64,000 nt of DNA, taken from the NCBI GenBank assembly GCA_030695945.1, contig JAUYOG010000022.1:186001-250000 (forward strand). The letters run 5' to 3'. Source of the stretch: Ramlibacter sp. (GTDB taxonomy: Bacteria > Pseudomonadota > Gammaproteobacteria > Burkholderiales > Burkholderiaceae_C). Made by a program: the position numbers and the translations under genes. Below are positions 57,013-64,000 of this stretch, piece by piece. The first letter of the stretch is position 1, and each line of letters starts with the position of its first letter. Under the pieces are notes generated by a model. The model was given only the letters and a program-made list of their open reading frames with translations, was not told the origin of the DNA and made no database searches.

Positions 57013-57194
57013 TTACCCTGCCGCGGTGGATGCGAGCGTCAGGCCATCCCTTGCAGCGCGCTCGGAGGCCTTGAAATGGCACGCCAGCCCCGGCGCCCCT
57101 GTTGGAGGTTCACGTCCTGTCCTTGGCGCTTGCCGACCGACCTGCCGTAGCGGTCCGTCTTGTTGGTCTCCACCATGACCTTCTGCCGGCAGGA
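57013..57194 (-). pseudogene. Staphylococcal-nuclease-domain (SNase-like) gene remnant
   Basis: On the minus strand, codons from about 57194 read RQKVMVETNKTDRYGRSVGK and then GQDVNLQQ, the pattern of the SNase catalytic core (DRYGR with the second catalytic Arg) and the N-x-x-L segment. After a shift of frame near 57095 the sequence continues GLACHFKASERA, matching the next SNase motif (GLAWHYKAYERA in intact genes), to a TAA at 57015-57013. The N-terminal half, with the first catalytic residues, is missing. The neighbourhood has no other gene until 57387. Confidence 0.6.
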
Positions 57195-57386
57195 AGGTGC
57201 TCAACAGGCAGGCCAGCGAGAGATCAGTGCGCGCAGCGGAAGGCGGAGAGGCTTTCCAACCGGGTCAGGTGTTGTACGCGCGGCGCCACGCGCCACGCTC
57301 ACGGCGGCTGACCGTAACTTTCGGCTACGTCCGACAAATCTACCAGTGCACGCACCCTAGAGTGGCTTCACCGTCGGAGGTGAGCC

Positions 57387-58031
57387 ATGAACACCGTAGT
57401 CGCGTGGGGGTTGGATCCGTCGAATGCAGGTGCCGTCACCCGGCTGCGCGCCGCCACGTTCATCCTGTCATGCGCGGCCGCTTCCGGCGCCTTTGCCTTC
57501 GACGCCGAGACGGCGTCCACCGTCGTTGCCCAGGGCGGCACGGCGCCCGGTGAGCGCAGCCGGCCTCAACTCGAGATTTCCGCCTCGTCGCTTCCGCGCT
57601 TCGACAACACCGACGGCTCGAACCGCACCAACCGCATCGACATGACATGGCTGCCGCCGCGGCGCTCCGCCCTGGGCCTGTCGCTTGGGATGGGCACCGT
57701 GGACGAAGCCGCCCTGCCCACGTTCGGGCCGCGCAACGCCTCGCCCACCAGCGTGGATTTGGGGCTCCACTGGCGGCACGCGCTGGACGGCAACTATCGC
57801 ATCGACGTCACGGCCTGGCGCCGCGTGATGCCGGCGGACGCGTTGACGCTGGTGCAGACCCGCGAGCCCACTTACGGGGCCCGGGTAGAGATGCGCATCG
57901 GACGCAGCGCACCGAAGAGTGGCCTGGTAGCCGACCGCGGTTTCGTCGGCCTGCAGCTGGAAAGCGGCGCGCGCGTGACGCTCAAGCGCAGCGGCGGCAA
58001 GCCGATGCTCTACTACCGCTCCAAGTTCTGA
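57387..58031 (+). CDS. Secreted protein of unknown function
   Basis: 214 residues from ATG 57387, with GGAGG eight bases upstream. A signal peptide is visible (LRAATFILSCAAASGAFAFD). The mature part contains beta-type alternation and several Arg/Gly-rich strands (RSALGLSLGMGTVDEA, DLGLHWRHALDGNYRIDVTA, RGFVGLQLESGARVTLKRSG) and ends KPMLYYRSKF with aromatic C-terminal residue, which recalls an outer-membrane barrel or its fragment. I do not recognise the family. A similar tail (KPMIDYRSMF) occurs at 59032-59061 without a gene. Confidence 0.6.
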   Translation: MNTVVAWGLDPSNAGAVTRLRAATFILSCAAASGAFAFDAETASTVVAQGGTAPGERSRPQLEISASSLPRFDNTDGSNRTNRIDMTWLPPRRSALGLSLGMGTVDEAALPTFGPRNASPTSVDLGLHWRHALDGNYRIDVTAWRRVMPADALTLVQTREPTYGARVEMRIGRSAPKSGLVADRGFVGLQLESGARVTLKRSGGKPMLYYRSKF

Positions 58032-58070
58032 CCCGCTTCCAGTCAACGAACGCCCACACCGCGGTCGGCG

Positions 58071-58604
58071 TCAGTAGGACTGCTTGACTCCGGTGATCAT
58101 CGCCTTGATCAAGCGCACGCGTTCAAGTCGGCCGATCACAATCGCCGCGACCCCATGCATTCCGGCCGCCAGCAGCAGCACGTTCGCAAGCGTCTCATGC
58201 GCTTTCTGCAAGGATTCGTCTCCCCAGAAGGCATCGGTGGTCTGCAGCCACCCGGTCACGGCGAGCGCAATCACGAGCAACACCAGCGCGAGCATCATCA
58301 AGGCGCCCAGAGGACTGTGCCCCACGTATGCGGGCACCCGGCCCCTTAGCAGTGCGCATACCTGCGCCCGAACCCGGGCAGGGGTGGGGGCGAAGCTCGC
58401 AAAGCGCGCATGCGCACTTCCCACGAAACCCCACACCAGCCGGCCGGAAATCAGCACCAGGGCCGCATAGCCAGTCCACCGATGCGGCGTCTCGCCGCCC
58501 TCGAGCAGGATCTGGTTCAGAAAGACGCAGCTGACCAAGGCCCAGTGGAAGACCCGCACGAAGGGGTCCCAGACATGCTGCGCACGACCTCTTGACTCGA
58601 TCAC
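58071..58604 (-). CDS. Cytochrome b561-type membrane protein
   Basis: 177 residues from GTG 58604 (the GGAGG site nearly touches the start). The cytochrome b561/Ni-hydrogenase cytochrome fold is shown by VWDPFVRVFHWALVSCVF (heme His), a GGETPHRWTGYAALVLISGR segment, GHSPLGALMMLALVLLVIAL and MHGVAAIVIGRLE near the end. It has four membrane helices. It follows the PepSY protein gene by 9 bp and is likely to be cotranscribed. It probably passes electrons to a periplasmic acceptor that is not encoded here. Confidence 0.88.
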   Translation of the reverse strand: MIESRGRAQHVWDPFVRVFHWALVSCVFLNQILLEGGETPHRWTGYAALVLISGRLVWGFVGSAHARFASFAPTPARVRAQVCALLRGRVPAYVGHSPLGALMMLALVLLVIALAVTGWLQTTDAFWGDESLQKAHETLANVLLLAAGMHGVAAIVIGRLERVRLIKAMITGVKQSY

Positions 58605-58613
58605 CTCCTCGAC

Positions 58614-58874
58614 TCACTTTTGTTCGAGGACGGCGGCAGTGGCCGGATCGAAGTAGATTTCCACCTTCTGTCCGCTCCTGTCGAAGCCATAGATTTCGTA
58701 GCACTGTCCCTTGCTGACCTTGAAGGTCCTGATCTGGTAGCCCTCCTTCTCGAGTTTCGCCTTGAAATCGGACTCCTTCATCCATTGGGCCTGGGGAACG
58801 TTGCAGGCGGGACCTGCCATGGCGGTGCCTGCAACAACAGCGAAAAGAACGGTGGCGTATTTGAGTTTCATCAT
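58614..58874 (-). CDS. Small PepSY domain periplasmic protein
   Basis: 86 residues with a signal peptide (ATVLFAVVAGTAMAGP) and one PepSY domain: QWMKESDFKAKLEKEGYQIR, FKVSKGQCYEIYGFDRSGQK and VEIYFDPATAAVLEQK. Such small PepSY proteins often accompany cytochrome b561 genes, as here, and may act as a regulator or heme- or metal-related partner. The start could also be three bases later (58871). Confidence 0.88.
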   Translation of the reverse strand: MMKLKYATVLFAVVAGTAMAGPACNVPQAQWMKESDFKAKLEKEGYQIRTFKVSKGQCYEIYGFDRSGQKVEIYFDPATAAVLEQK

Positions 58875-58980
58875 TGACGTGGATTGAATGGATTGAATTG
58901 AAGGGCGCAGGCGTCGCTCACGCCCCGGGAGGCATTACAAGCGTTGGCGCTTAACGAACTCTTAAGGGCGCGAGCGCGAC

Positions 58981-59061
58981 GGCAACAGAGCTGAGCGATA
59001 CGTAAACGTGTGCAACGCACGCGACGACAAGCCGATGATCGACTATCGCTCCATGTTCTGA
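58981..59061 (+). pseudogene. Possible 3' fragment of a paralogue of the 57387 gene
   Basis: The frame ending TGA at 59059 reads RDDKPMIDYRSMF, against GGKPMLYYRSKF at the end of the gene at 57387-58031. Bases after the stop also agree (TTCTGACCC in both). No start codon or signal peptide is seen upstream. The match is short, so chance cannot be ruled out. Confidence 0.35.
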
Positions 59062-60281
59062 CCCTGGCCGGCGTTGCCGTGCCAGCGCAGCACGCCCTGC
59101 GCCGCAGCGCGCCCCGTCGCGAAACAAGCCGTGAGCAGGTAGCCGCCGGTCGGCGCCTCCCAGTCCAGCATCTCGCCCGCACAAAACACGCCCGGCGACG
59201 CGCGCAGCATCTGGTTGTCGTCGAGCGCTTCGAAGCGCACCCCGCCGGCCGTGCTGATCGCTTCCTCGATGGGCCGCGCAGCGACGACCGTGACCGGCAG
59301 TGCCTTGATCGCCGCAGCCAGCCGCGACGGGTCGTGCATGTCCTCTTTCGGAAGGAGTTCGTGCAGCACCGCGAACTTGATGCCGTCCAGGTGCAAACGG
59401 CTCTTCAGGTGGCTGGAGAGCGAGCGCGAGCCGCGCGGATGCGCCACCTCCGCGAGGACCTGGTCGGGGCGCCTGGCCGGCAGCAGGTCCAGCTCGAACG
59501 TGGCCGATCCGTGGGCCCGGACCTCTTCGCGCAGCAGCGCCGACACCGCGTAAACGAGGCTGCCCTCCACGCCCGTGGCCGTGGCCACGAACTCGCCTTG
59601 CCGGTGGAACGCCCCGAAGCGGATCGCCACCGACTTGAAGGGCTGGCCGGCGAAGCGCTGCGCGAACCAGGCGCTCCAGCCATTGCGCACATCGAACCCG
59701 CAGTTGGCGGGCGCCAGCGGCGCCACATCGATCCCGCGCGCCTGCAGCAATGGCACCCAGGCGCCGTCCGAGCCCAGCCGGGGCCAGCTCGCGCCGCCCA
59801 GCGCCAGCACCACCGCGTCCGCACGCGCGATTTCCTCGCCGCCGGGCGCATCGAAGCGCAATGCGCCATCCGGGGTCCAGCCGACGAAGCGATGCCGCAT
59901 GTGGAAGCGCACGCCCGCCGCCCGCAGCCGGTGCAGCCAGGCGCGCAGCAGCGGCGCCGCCTTCATCTCCGCGGGGAAGACGCGGCCCGAGGTCCCGACG
60001 AAGGTCTCGACACCGAGGCCCTGCGCCCAATCGCGCAGCGCCTGGGCGTCGAACCCGCGCAGCAACGGTTCGATCTGTGCCCTGCGATCCCCGTAGCGCG
60101 ACGCGAATGCATCGAAGGGTTCCGAGTGCGTGAGGTTGAGCCCGCCCTTGCCGGCGAGCAGGAACTTGCGGCCGGCCGAGGGCATGGCGTCGTACACGTC
60201 CACCTCCAGGCCCGCGGCGGACAACACCTCGGCGGCCATCAGCCCCGCAGGCCCCGCGCCGATGACGGTGACGCTACTCAT
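59043..60281 (-). CDS. NAD(P)/FAD-dependent oxidoreductase, BaiN/HI0933 family (TIGR03862)
   Basis: 412 residues from ATG 60281. The FAD dinucleotide-binding motif is VTVIGAGPAGLMAAEVLSAA. GRKFLLAGKGGLNLTHSEP is characteristic of the family, as are VLALGGASWPRLGSDG and, near the end, CAGEMLDWEAPTGGYLLTAC. Function is uncertain; BaiN-type proteins act on steroid or other enoate-like substrates in some bacteria. Its ATG overlaps the stop of addA (ATGA), so it is cotranslated with a DNA repair gene, probably just by gene crowding. Confidence 0.9.
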   Translation of the reverse strand: MSSVTVIGAGPAGLMAAEVLSAAGLEVDVYDAMPSAGRKFLLAGKGGLNLTHSEPFDAFASRYGDRRAQIEPLLRGFDAQALRDWAQGLGVETFVGTSGRVFPAEMKAAPLLRAWLHRLRAAGVRFHMRHRFVGWTPDGALRFDAPGGEEIARADAVVLALGGASWPRLGSDGAWVPLLQARGIDVAPLAPANCGFDVRNGWSAWFAQRFAGQPFKSVAIRFGAFHRQGEFVATATGVEGSLVYAVSALLREEVRAHGSATFELDLLPARRPDQVLAEVAHPRGSRSLSSHLKSRLHLDGIKFAVLHELLPKEDMHDPSRLAAAIKALPVTVVAARPIEEAISTAGGVRFEALDDNQMLRASPGVFCAGEMLDWEAPTGGYLLTACFATGRAAAQGVLRWHGNAGQGQNMER

Positions 60282-63200
60282 TCGACGGCCACCAGCTTGC
60301 CCTGCCCGGTCAGGAAGGCGGCCTTGACGACCGCACCGGGGTTCGCGTTCGCGACGGCTTCGCGATAGAGCCGCATCTTGGCAATGAGCGCCGGGTCCTG
60401 CTCGGGGCGCGATGCCGACTTGAAGTCCAGCACCCACCACTGGCCCGCGCTGCGCACCAGGCGGTCCAGCCGCAGCAATTCGCCCTGGTGCAGCAACTCG
60501 ACCTCGTTGCCCTGCCAATCCACCCGGGCGGGGTCCCAGGCCCACGCGCCTTCGCCGGTGAGGATGCGCCGGGCCATGACCGAGGCTTCGCGCGCGGTCG
60601 CCGCATCCAGCCCGAACTCACGGGCCACGCGCAGCAACTGGGCGGCGGGCCACGCCGTCGCGCCGGGCACATGGAACTCGAGCAGGCGGTGCACCGCTTG
60701 GCCGAAACGCGTCTCGCGCGTGGCGGTGGCCGCCGCGGCCGCGGTCGGCTTCGCCTCGATCGGGATCGTCGGAACAATGGGCAGCAGGAACGGTCCCGTG
60801 GCGCCCTGGGCGCCCACCACGCGCGGCGGCGATTCGGGTGCGCCAAGCGGCTCGCAGGCGTCCGCCAGGCGCTGCCACCAGCTGGCCTCGGCCGGGATGT
60901 GCGGCTGCACCGAAGAGATCACGAGTTGGCGGCGCGCCCGCGTCATCGCCACGTACAGCGCATTGAGTTCCTCACGCTGGCGGGCCGCCATCTCCACGTC
61001 CAGCGCGTCGGTGCTGCACGCCGGCGCCCTGGTTTCGCTGGCGAGGAACGCGAAGCGCCACGGCGCCGGCGACTCGCCGGGCCATTCGACGATCACGCCC
61101 ATGGTTTCGGATTTCGGTGGCGGGCCGTCGGTGTCGAGCACCAGCACGATCCGCGCTTCCAGCCCCTTGGCGCCATGCACCGTGAGCAGGCGCACCGCAC
61201 CCTCCGTGGCCTGCGCCGGCGCCTGGATGCCCCCGGCCTTCAGTGCGCGCACGAAACCATACGGCGTCGCATAACGCCCGCCGTCCACCTGCAGCGCCGC
61301 GCCCAGCAATGCGCGCAGGTTGCCCAGCACGGCGTTGCGCAGCGCCGCAGGCGCCGCCGCGCCGAAACGCGCCAGCACGTTGCCGTCCTCGTAGATCGCT
61401 TCCAGCGCGTCGTGCGGCGGGAGGGTGTCCACCCAGCCTTTCCATCGCAGCAACGTTTCCGCGAGCTTTTCGGGGACGGGAGCCGGCAACGCCTCCTTGC
61501 GCAGGATCTCGAACCATGGCCGCGGGGCGCCGTCGGCAGCCGCGCGCCGAACCGCCATTGCGATCTGCACCAGCGCCTCGTCTTCCACGCCAAAAAGCGG
61601 CGACTTCAAGGCCTGCGCCAGCGACAGGTCGTGCGTGGGCGACACCAGCACGTCGAGCAACGCGACGATGTCCCGCACTTCGGGCGCTTCGCCGAGCTCC
61701 GACTTTTCGGGTTGCTGGGCGGGGATGTGCAGCGCGCGCAGTTCATCCTCCATCACGCCGAGCCGGTCGCGCCGGCGGGCGAGCACCATGATGTCGGCGG
61801 GCGCCACCCCCTCTGCCAGCCGGGCGGCGATCCACGCCGCGGCCTGCCGGCATTCCAGCGTCACCAGCATTTCCTCGGGCAACTCGCGCGGGACGGTGAG
61901 GCTGTCGCGCCAGTCGAACGCGGCGTCCGGGTCGGCCGCCGCGACGGGCTGCCGGGGGGTCCGTTCGATTTGGGGCAAGCGCAGCGCCCGCCCTTCCTCG
62001 GTGGATTCGGTGGTGTGCGCGCGGAAGCCTTCGTACCGGCCTTCCTCTTGCGCCCGGTCCATCACGCCGTTCACCAGCGCCATCAGCGCCGGCGCGACGC
62101 GGTGCGTGTGGTCGCAGCTGAGCACATCGCCGCCCAGCGCCTCCCGGACGAAATCCTTGGCCGCATGGAACACCTGCGGCTCGGCGCGCCGGAACCGGTA
62201 GATGCTCTGCTTGGGGTCGCCCACGATGAAGACGCTGGGCCGCTTGCCGGCCGCGCCGGCGTAGCTGCCCAGCCAGGCGTTCAGCGCCTGCCATTGCAGC
62301 GGGTTCGTGTCCTGGAACTCGTCGATCAGGAGGTGGGCGGTGCTCGCGTCGAGGCGCTCCTGCACCCAGCCGGAGAGCACCGGGTCGGACAGCATGACCA
62401 GCGCGGCCCGTTCGACGTCGTTCATGTCGATCCAGCCGCGCTCGCGCTTGAGCGCGCCGAACTGCGCGATGAGCAGCCGCGCGAGCCGCATGATGCGTTG
62501 GTGGTGCAGCCAGGCCTCGTGCTGCGCGCGTGCGGCGCACAGCGCCTGCAACTCCGGCTCGGCCTCCTGCGCGGCCGGGAACTTGGCGAGGTTCGCGGTG
62601 AGCCGGTCCTCGCCGGCCACGAAGAAGCCCTTGCGCAGCAGGCCGAGGCGCTCCTGCAGGCTATCGGTTTCGAAGGCGTCCACGATCAGTTGCGCGGCCT
62701 TCTGCGGTGTCTTGTTCTTCTCCGCGCCGAGCACCCTCGCGCGGGCCAGCCATCGGCTTCGCGCAACGTCCCCATCCAGCGTCGCCTCGGGTTCATCGGC
62801 GCTCGCGAACTGCGGAAACACCTCGTCGAACGGCTTCACCGAGGCTTCGACGACACCATGCGCGTCCGCAAGCGTGAACTCCACGCGCTTGGCCAGCGCT
62901 GCATGCAGGGCCTTCTGGGTCTGGAACCGCCCGAATGCGGCCACCGATGCTTCGAAGTCCCGCCGCGCCAGCGCCTCGCCCGCGACGGCCGCGTGAAACC
63001 GCCGCCACACGAGGCCGACCGCCTCGCTGTCGTCTTCCAGCAGGTCGTAGTTGGCCGGCAGCTCCAGGGCCTCGAGCACGGACAGCGGCGCGCTGCGCAG
63101 CAGCGCCGCGAACCAGCTGTGGAACGTCCTCACCTGCACGGGCCGGCCGCTGGAAAGCAGGCGCGGGTACAGGTTCTTGAGCACTTCGCGCAACCCGGGC

Positions 63201-63514
63201 TGCGCCGGCAGGCCCCGATCGGCGAGTGCCTTGTCCAGCACTTCGGGCGGCGCCGACGCGAAGGTCTCCAGCCATTCGTGCAGGCGCTGGCGCATCTCGC
63301 CGGCGGCCTTCTTGGTGAAGGTGATCGCAAGGATTTCGTGCGGCTGCGCGCCGTCCAGCAGCGCGCGCAGGATCCGGGACACCAGCATCCAGGTCTTGCC
63401 CGCGCCCGCGCAGGCTTCCACCACGACGCTGCGTCGTGGGTCGCACGCGATGGCGTAGAAGCGCTCGCGCGCGATGCGTTCCCCGTTGAGTTCGTAGGCC
63501 AGTTCCGCGCTCAT
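60278..63514 (-). CDS. addA: UvrD-helicase domain protein, AddA/RecB-type
   Basis: 1078 residues from ATG 63514. ATP-dependent helicase and, in this class, nuclease for double-strand break repair. Walker A is EACAGAGKTWMLVSRI. Motif Ia is LAITFTKKAAGEMRQRL, the DEx-type motif lies at HLLIDEFQDTNPLQWQA, and later motifs include VFIVGDPKQSIYRFRRAEP and LLTVHGAKGLEARIVLVLD. A C-terminal RecB-like nuclease region is seen around RLVRSAGQWWVLDFKSAS. It overlaps addB by 4 bp. Confidence 0.92.
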   Translation of the reverse strand: MSAELAYELNGERIARERFYAIACDPRRSVVVEACAGAGKTWMLVSRILRALLDGAQPHEILAITFTKKAAGEMRQRLHEWLETFASAPPEVLDKALADRGLPAQPGLREVLKNLYPRLLSSGRPVQVRTFHSWFAALLRSAPLSVLEALELPANYDLLEDDSEAVGLVWRRFHAAVAGEALARRDFEASVAAFGRFQTQKALHAALAKRVEFTLADAHGVVEASVKPFDEVFPQFASADEPEATLDGDVARSRWLARARVLGAEKNKTPQKAAQLIVDAFETDSLQERLGLLRKGFFVAGEDRLTANLAKFPAAQEAEPELQALCAARAQHEAWLHHQRIMRLARLLIAQFGALKRERGWIDMNDVERAALVMLSDPVLSGWVQERLDASTAHLLIDEFQDTNPLQWQALNAWLGSYAGAAGKRPSVFIVGDPKQSIYRFRRAEPQVFHAAKDFVREALGGDVLSCDHTHRVAPALMALVNGVMDRAQEEGRYEGFRAHTTESTEEGRALRLPQIERTPRQPVAAADPDAAFDWRDSLTVPRELPEEMLVTLECRQAAAWIAARLAEGVAPADIMVLARRRDRLGVMEDELRALHIPAQQPEKSELGEAPEVRDIVALLDVLVSPTHDLSLAQALKSPLFGVEDEALVQIAMAVRRAAADGAPRPWFEILRKEALPAPVPEKLAETLLRWKGWVDTLPPHDALEAIYEDGNVLARFGAAAPAALRNAVLGNLRALLGAALQVDGGRYATPYGFVRALKAGGIQAPAQATEGAVRLLTVHGAKGLEARIVLVLDTDGPPPKSETMGVIVEWPGESPAPWRFAFLASETRAPACSTDALDVEMAARQREELNALYVAMTRARRQLVISSVQPHIPAEASWWQRLADACEPLGAPESPPRVVGAQGATGPFLLPIVPTIPIEAKPTAAAAATATRETRFGQAVHRLLEFHVPGATAWPAAQLLRVAREFGLDAATAREASVMARRILTGEGAWAWDPARVDWQGNEVELLHQGELLRLDRLVRSAGQWWVLDFKSASRPEQDPALIAKMRLYREAVANANPGAVVKAAFLTGQGKLVAVE

Positions 63515-64000
63515 GTCCACCAATCCCTGCGGCACAGGCCACGCGCGGCGCAGAACTCGCAGGCGACGCCCTCGCCGAGCGCCGGCATTCGGGCGCCCCC
63601 GGCGACGCGGCCGAGGTCGTCCAGGATGCCTTCGGCCAGCAGCTGCCGTGCCTCGATGATGGCTTTCTGCTCGAAATCCCTCGTCTTGCCGCGCTCGCCG
63701 ACATTCACATAGGCGGCCCGAAGGTCGCCGATATCCAGCAGCGCGGCGTAGAACGGAAGCTGCGTGTCCTCGCCGGGCGTCTTGACGCGCTCGGCCGTCT
63801 TGCCCTCCGCTTCGGTCTTGTAGTCCATCACCATCAGGCTGCCGTCGGGCAGGCGGTCGATGCGGTCGATGCGCCCGACCAGCTTGACGGGGCCGAGCTG
63901 CATCTCGTGCTCGCGCTCCGCCGCCTCGAACACGGCTCCCGATGCCTCGTGCTTTTCCAGCCAGGCGAGGTAGCCGTCGCGCACCTGCGGCCAGGCAGCG
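63511..64000 (-). CDS. addB: AddB-type PD-(D/E)XK nuclease, 5' part outside window
   Basis: The frame is open to the window edge and ends TGA at 63513-63511. The visible 163 residues are the C terminus: the RecB-like nuclease motif LVGRIDRIDRLPDGS followed by MVMDYKTEAEGKT, then QLPFYAALLD, and a cysteine cluster CEFCAARGLC that would bind a 4Fe-4S centre, as in AddB. Start codon ATG of addA overlaps its stop. Complete length is unknown. Confidence 0.88.
   Translation of the reverse strand, partial: AAWPQVRDGYLAWLEKHEASGAVFEAAEREHEMQLGPVKLVGRIDRIDRLPDGSLMVMDYKTEAEGKTAERVKTPGEDTQLPFYAALLDIGDLRAAYVNVGERGKTRDFEQKAIIEARQLLAEGILDDLGRVAGGARMPALGEGVACEFCAARGLCRRDWWT

Noticed and set aside
56978-57360. 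Several plus-strand frames of 60-70 codons between the DUF4396 gene and the next gene
   Set aside because: They are in the shadow of the SNase remnant or in non-coding sequence, with no start signals.

Overview
The window is GC-rich chromosomal DNA from a betaproteobacterium of the order Burkholderiales, most likely Comamonadaceae (Ramlibacter/Variovorax-like). I infer this from gene order (ilvI-ilvH-ilvC-pssA-leuA; aat-bpt; dnaX-ybaB-recR), from family-restricted genes (DUF3619, DUF3106, the sigma factor at 19.6 kb) and from codon use. No name search was possible. It carries about 57 protein genes, one RNA gene (the SRP RNA, ffs), no tRNA or rRNA that I could see, no CRISPR array and no intact mobile element.

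Layout. 0-2.1 kb: the end of a LysR regulator, a PACE-type efflux protein facing it, and about 800 bp with no confident gene. 2.1-4.3 kb: nrfHA, a cytochrome c nitrite reductase module with an FNR-like box upstream. 4.3-6.5 kb: L,D-transpeptidase and MepK-like peptidase. 6.5-11.2 kb: a TPR lipoprotein, the N-degron transferases aat and bpt, an IclR regulator and pbpG. 11.3-19.3 kb: branched-chain amino acid block on the minus strand (ilvI, ilvH, ilvC, pssA, then two different leuA genes preceded by a Leu-codon leader peptide and attenuator). 19.6-25.1 kb: ECF-like sigma factor, DUF3619, DUF3106, RDD protein, dgkA, LOG-family protein and an orphan hybrid-input histidine kinase. 25.1-29.8 kb: glnB, nadE, a DUF482 acyltransferase, a lipase-like hydrolase and ppa. 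30-34.7 kb: proton-pumping pyrophosphatase, an epimerase, and a TetR/ferritin-like hydrolase divergent pair with two matching palindromes. 34.8-39.3 kb: aldehyde dehydrogenase and moaA-mobA-moeA. 39.3-45.1 kb: a four-gene minus-strand run of membrane fusion protein, RND pump, a MoaD/ThiS-like protein ending in Gly-Gly and a BNR beta-propeller. 45.3-48.3 kb: rnhA, a methyltransferase, a decayed gloB and an MltD-type lytic transglycosylase. 48.4-51.7 kb: a small secreted protein with calcium-type repeats and an SsuABC-like ABC transporter. 51.8-55 kb: MAPEG protein, recR, ybaB and dnaX (with an A9 slippage site). 55-59 kb: a more accessory stretch with an Ig-like lipoprotein, ffs, a DUF4396 membrane protein behind a MerR-type promoter, a decayed nuclease, an unknown secreted protein, and a PepSY/cytochrome b561 pair. 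59-64 kb: a BaiN-like flavoprotein and an AddAB-type helicase/nuclease pair cut by the window end.

How it works together. Most genes are housekeeping: branched-chain amino acid synthesis, molybdopterin synthesis, DNA replication and repair, cell wall turnover. The most informative regulatory signals are the leu leader attenuator, the FNR-like box at nrfHA, the MerR-type promoter at 56.45 kb, the paired GGGTAC palindromes at 33.85 kb and the A9 frameshift site in dnaX. The most interesting under-described element is the MoaD-like/beta-propeller pair embedded behind an RND pump. Decay is visible in gloB and in a staphylococcal-nuclease-type gene.
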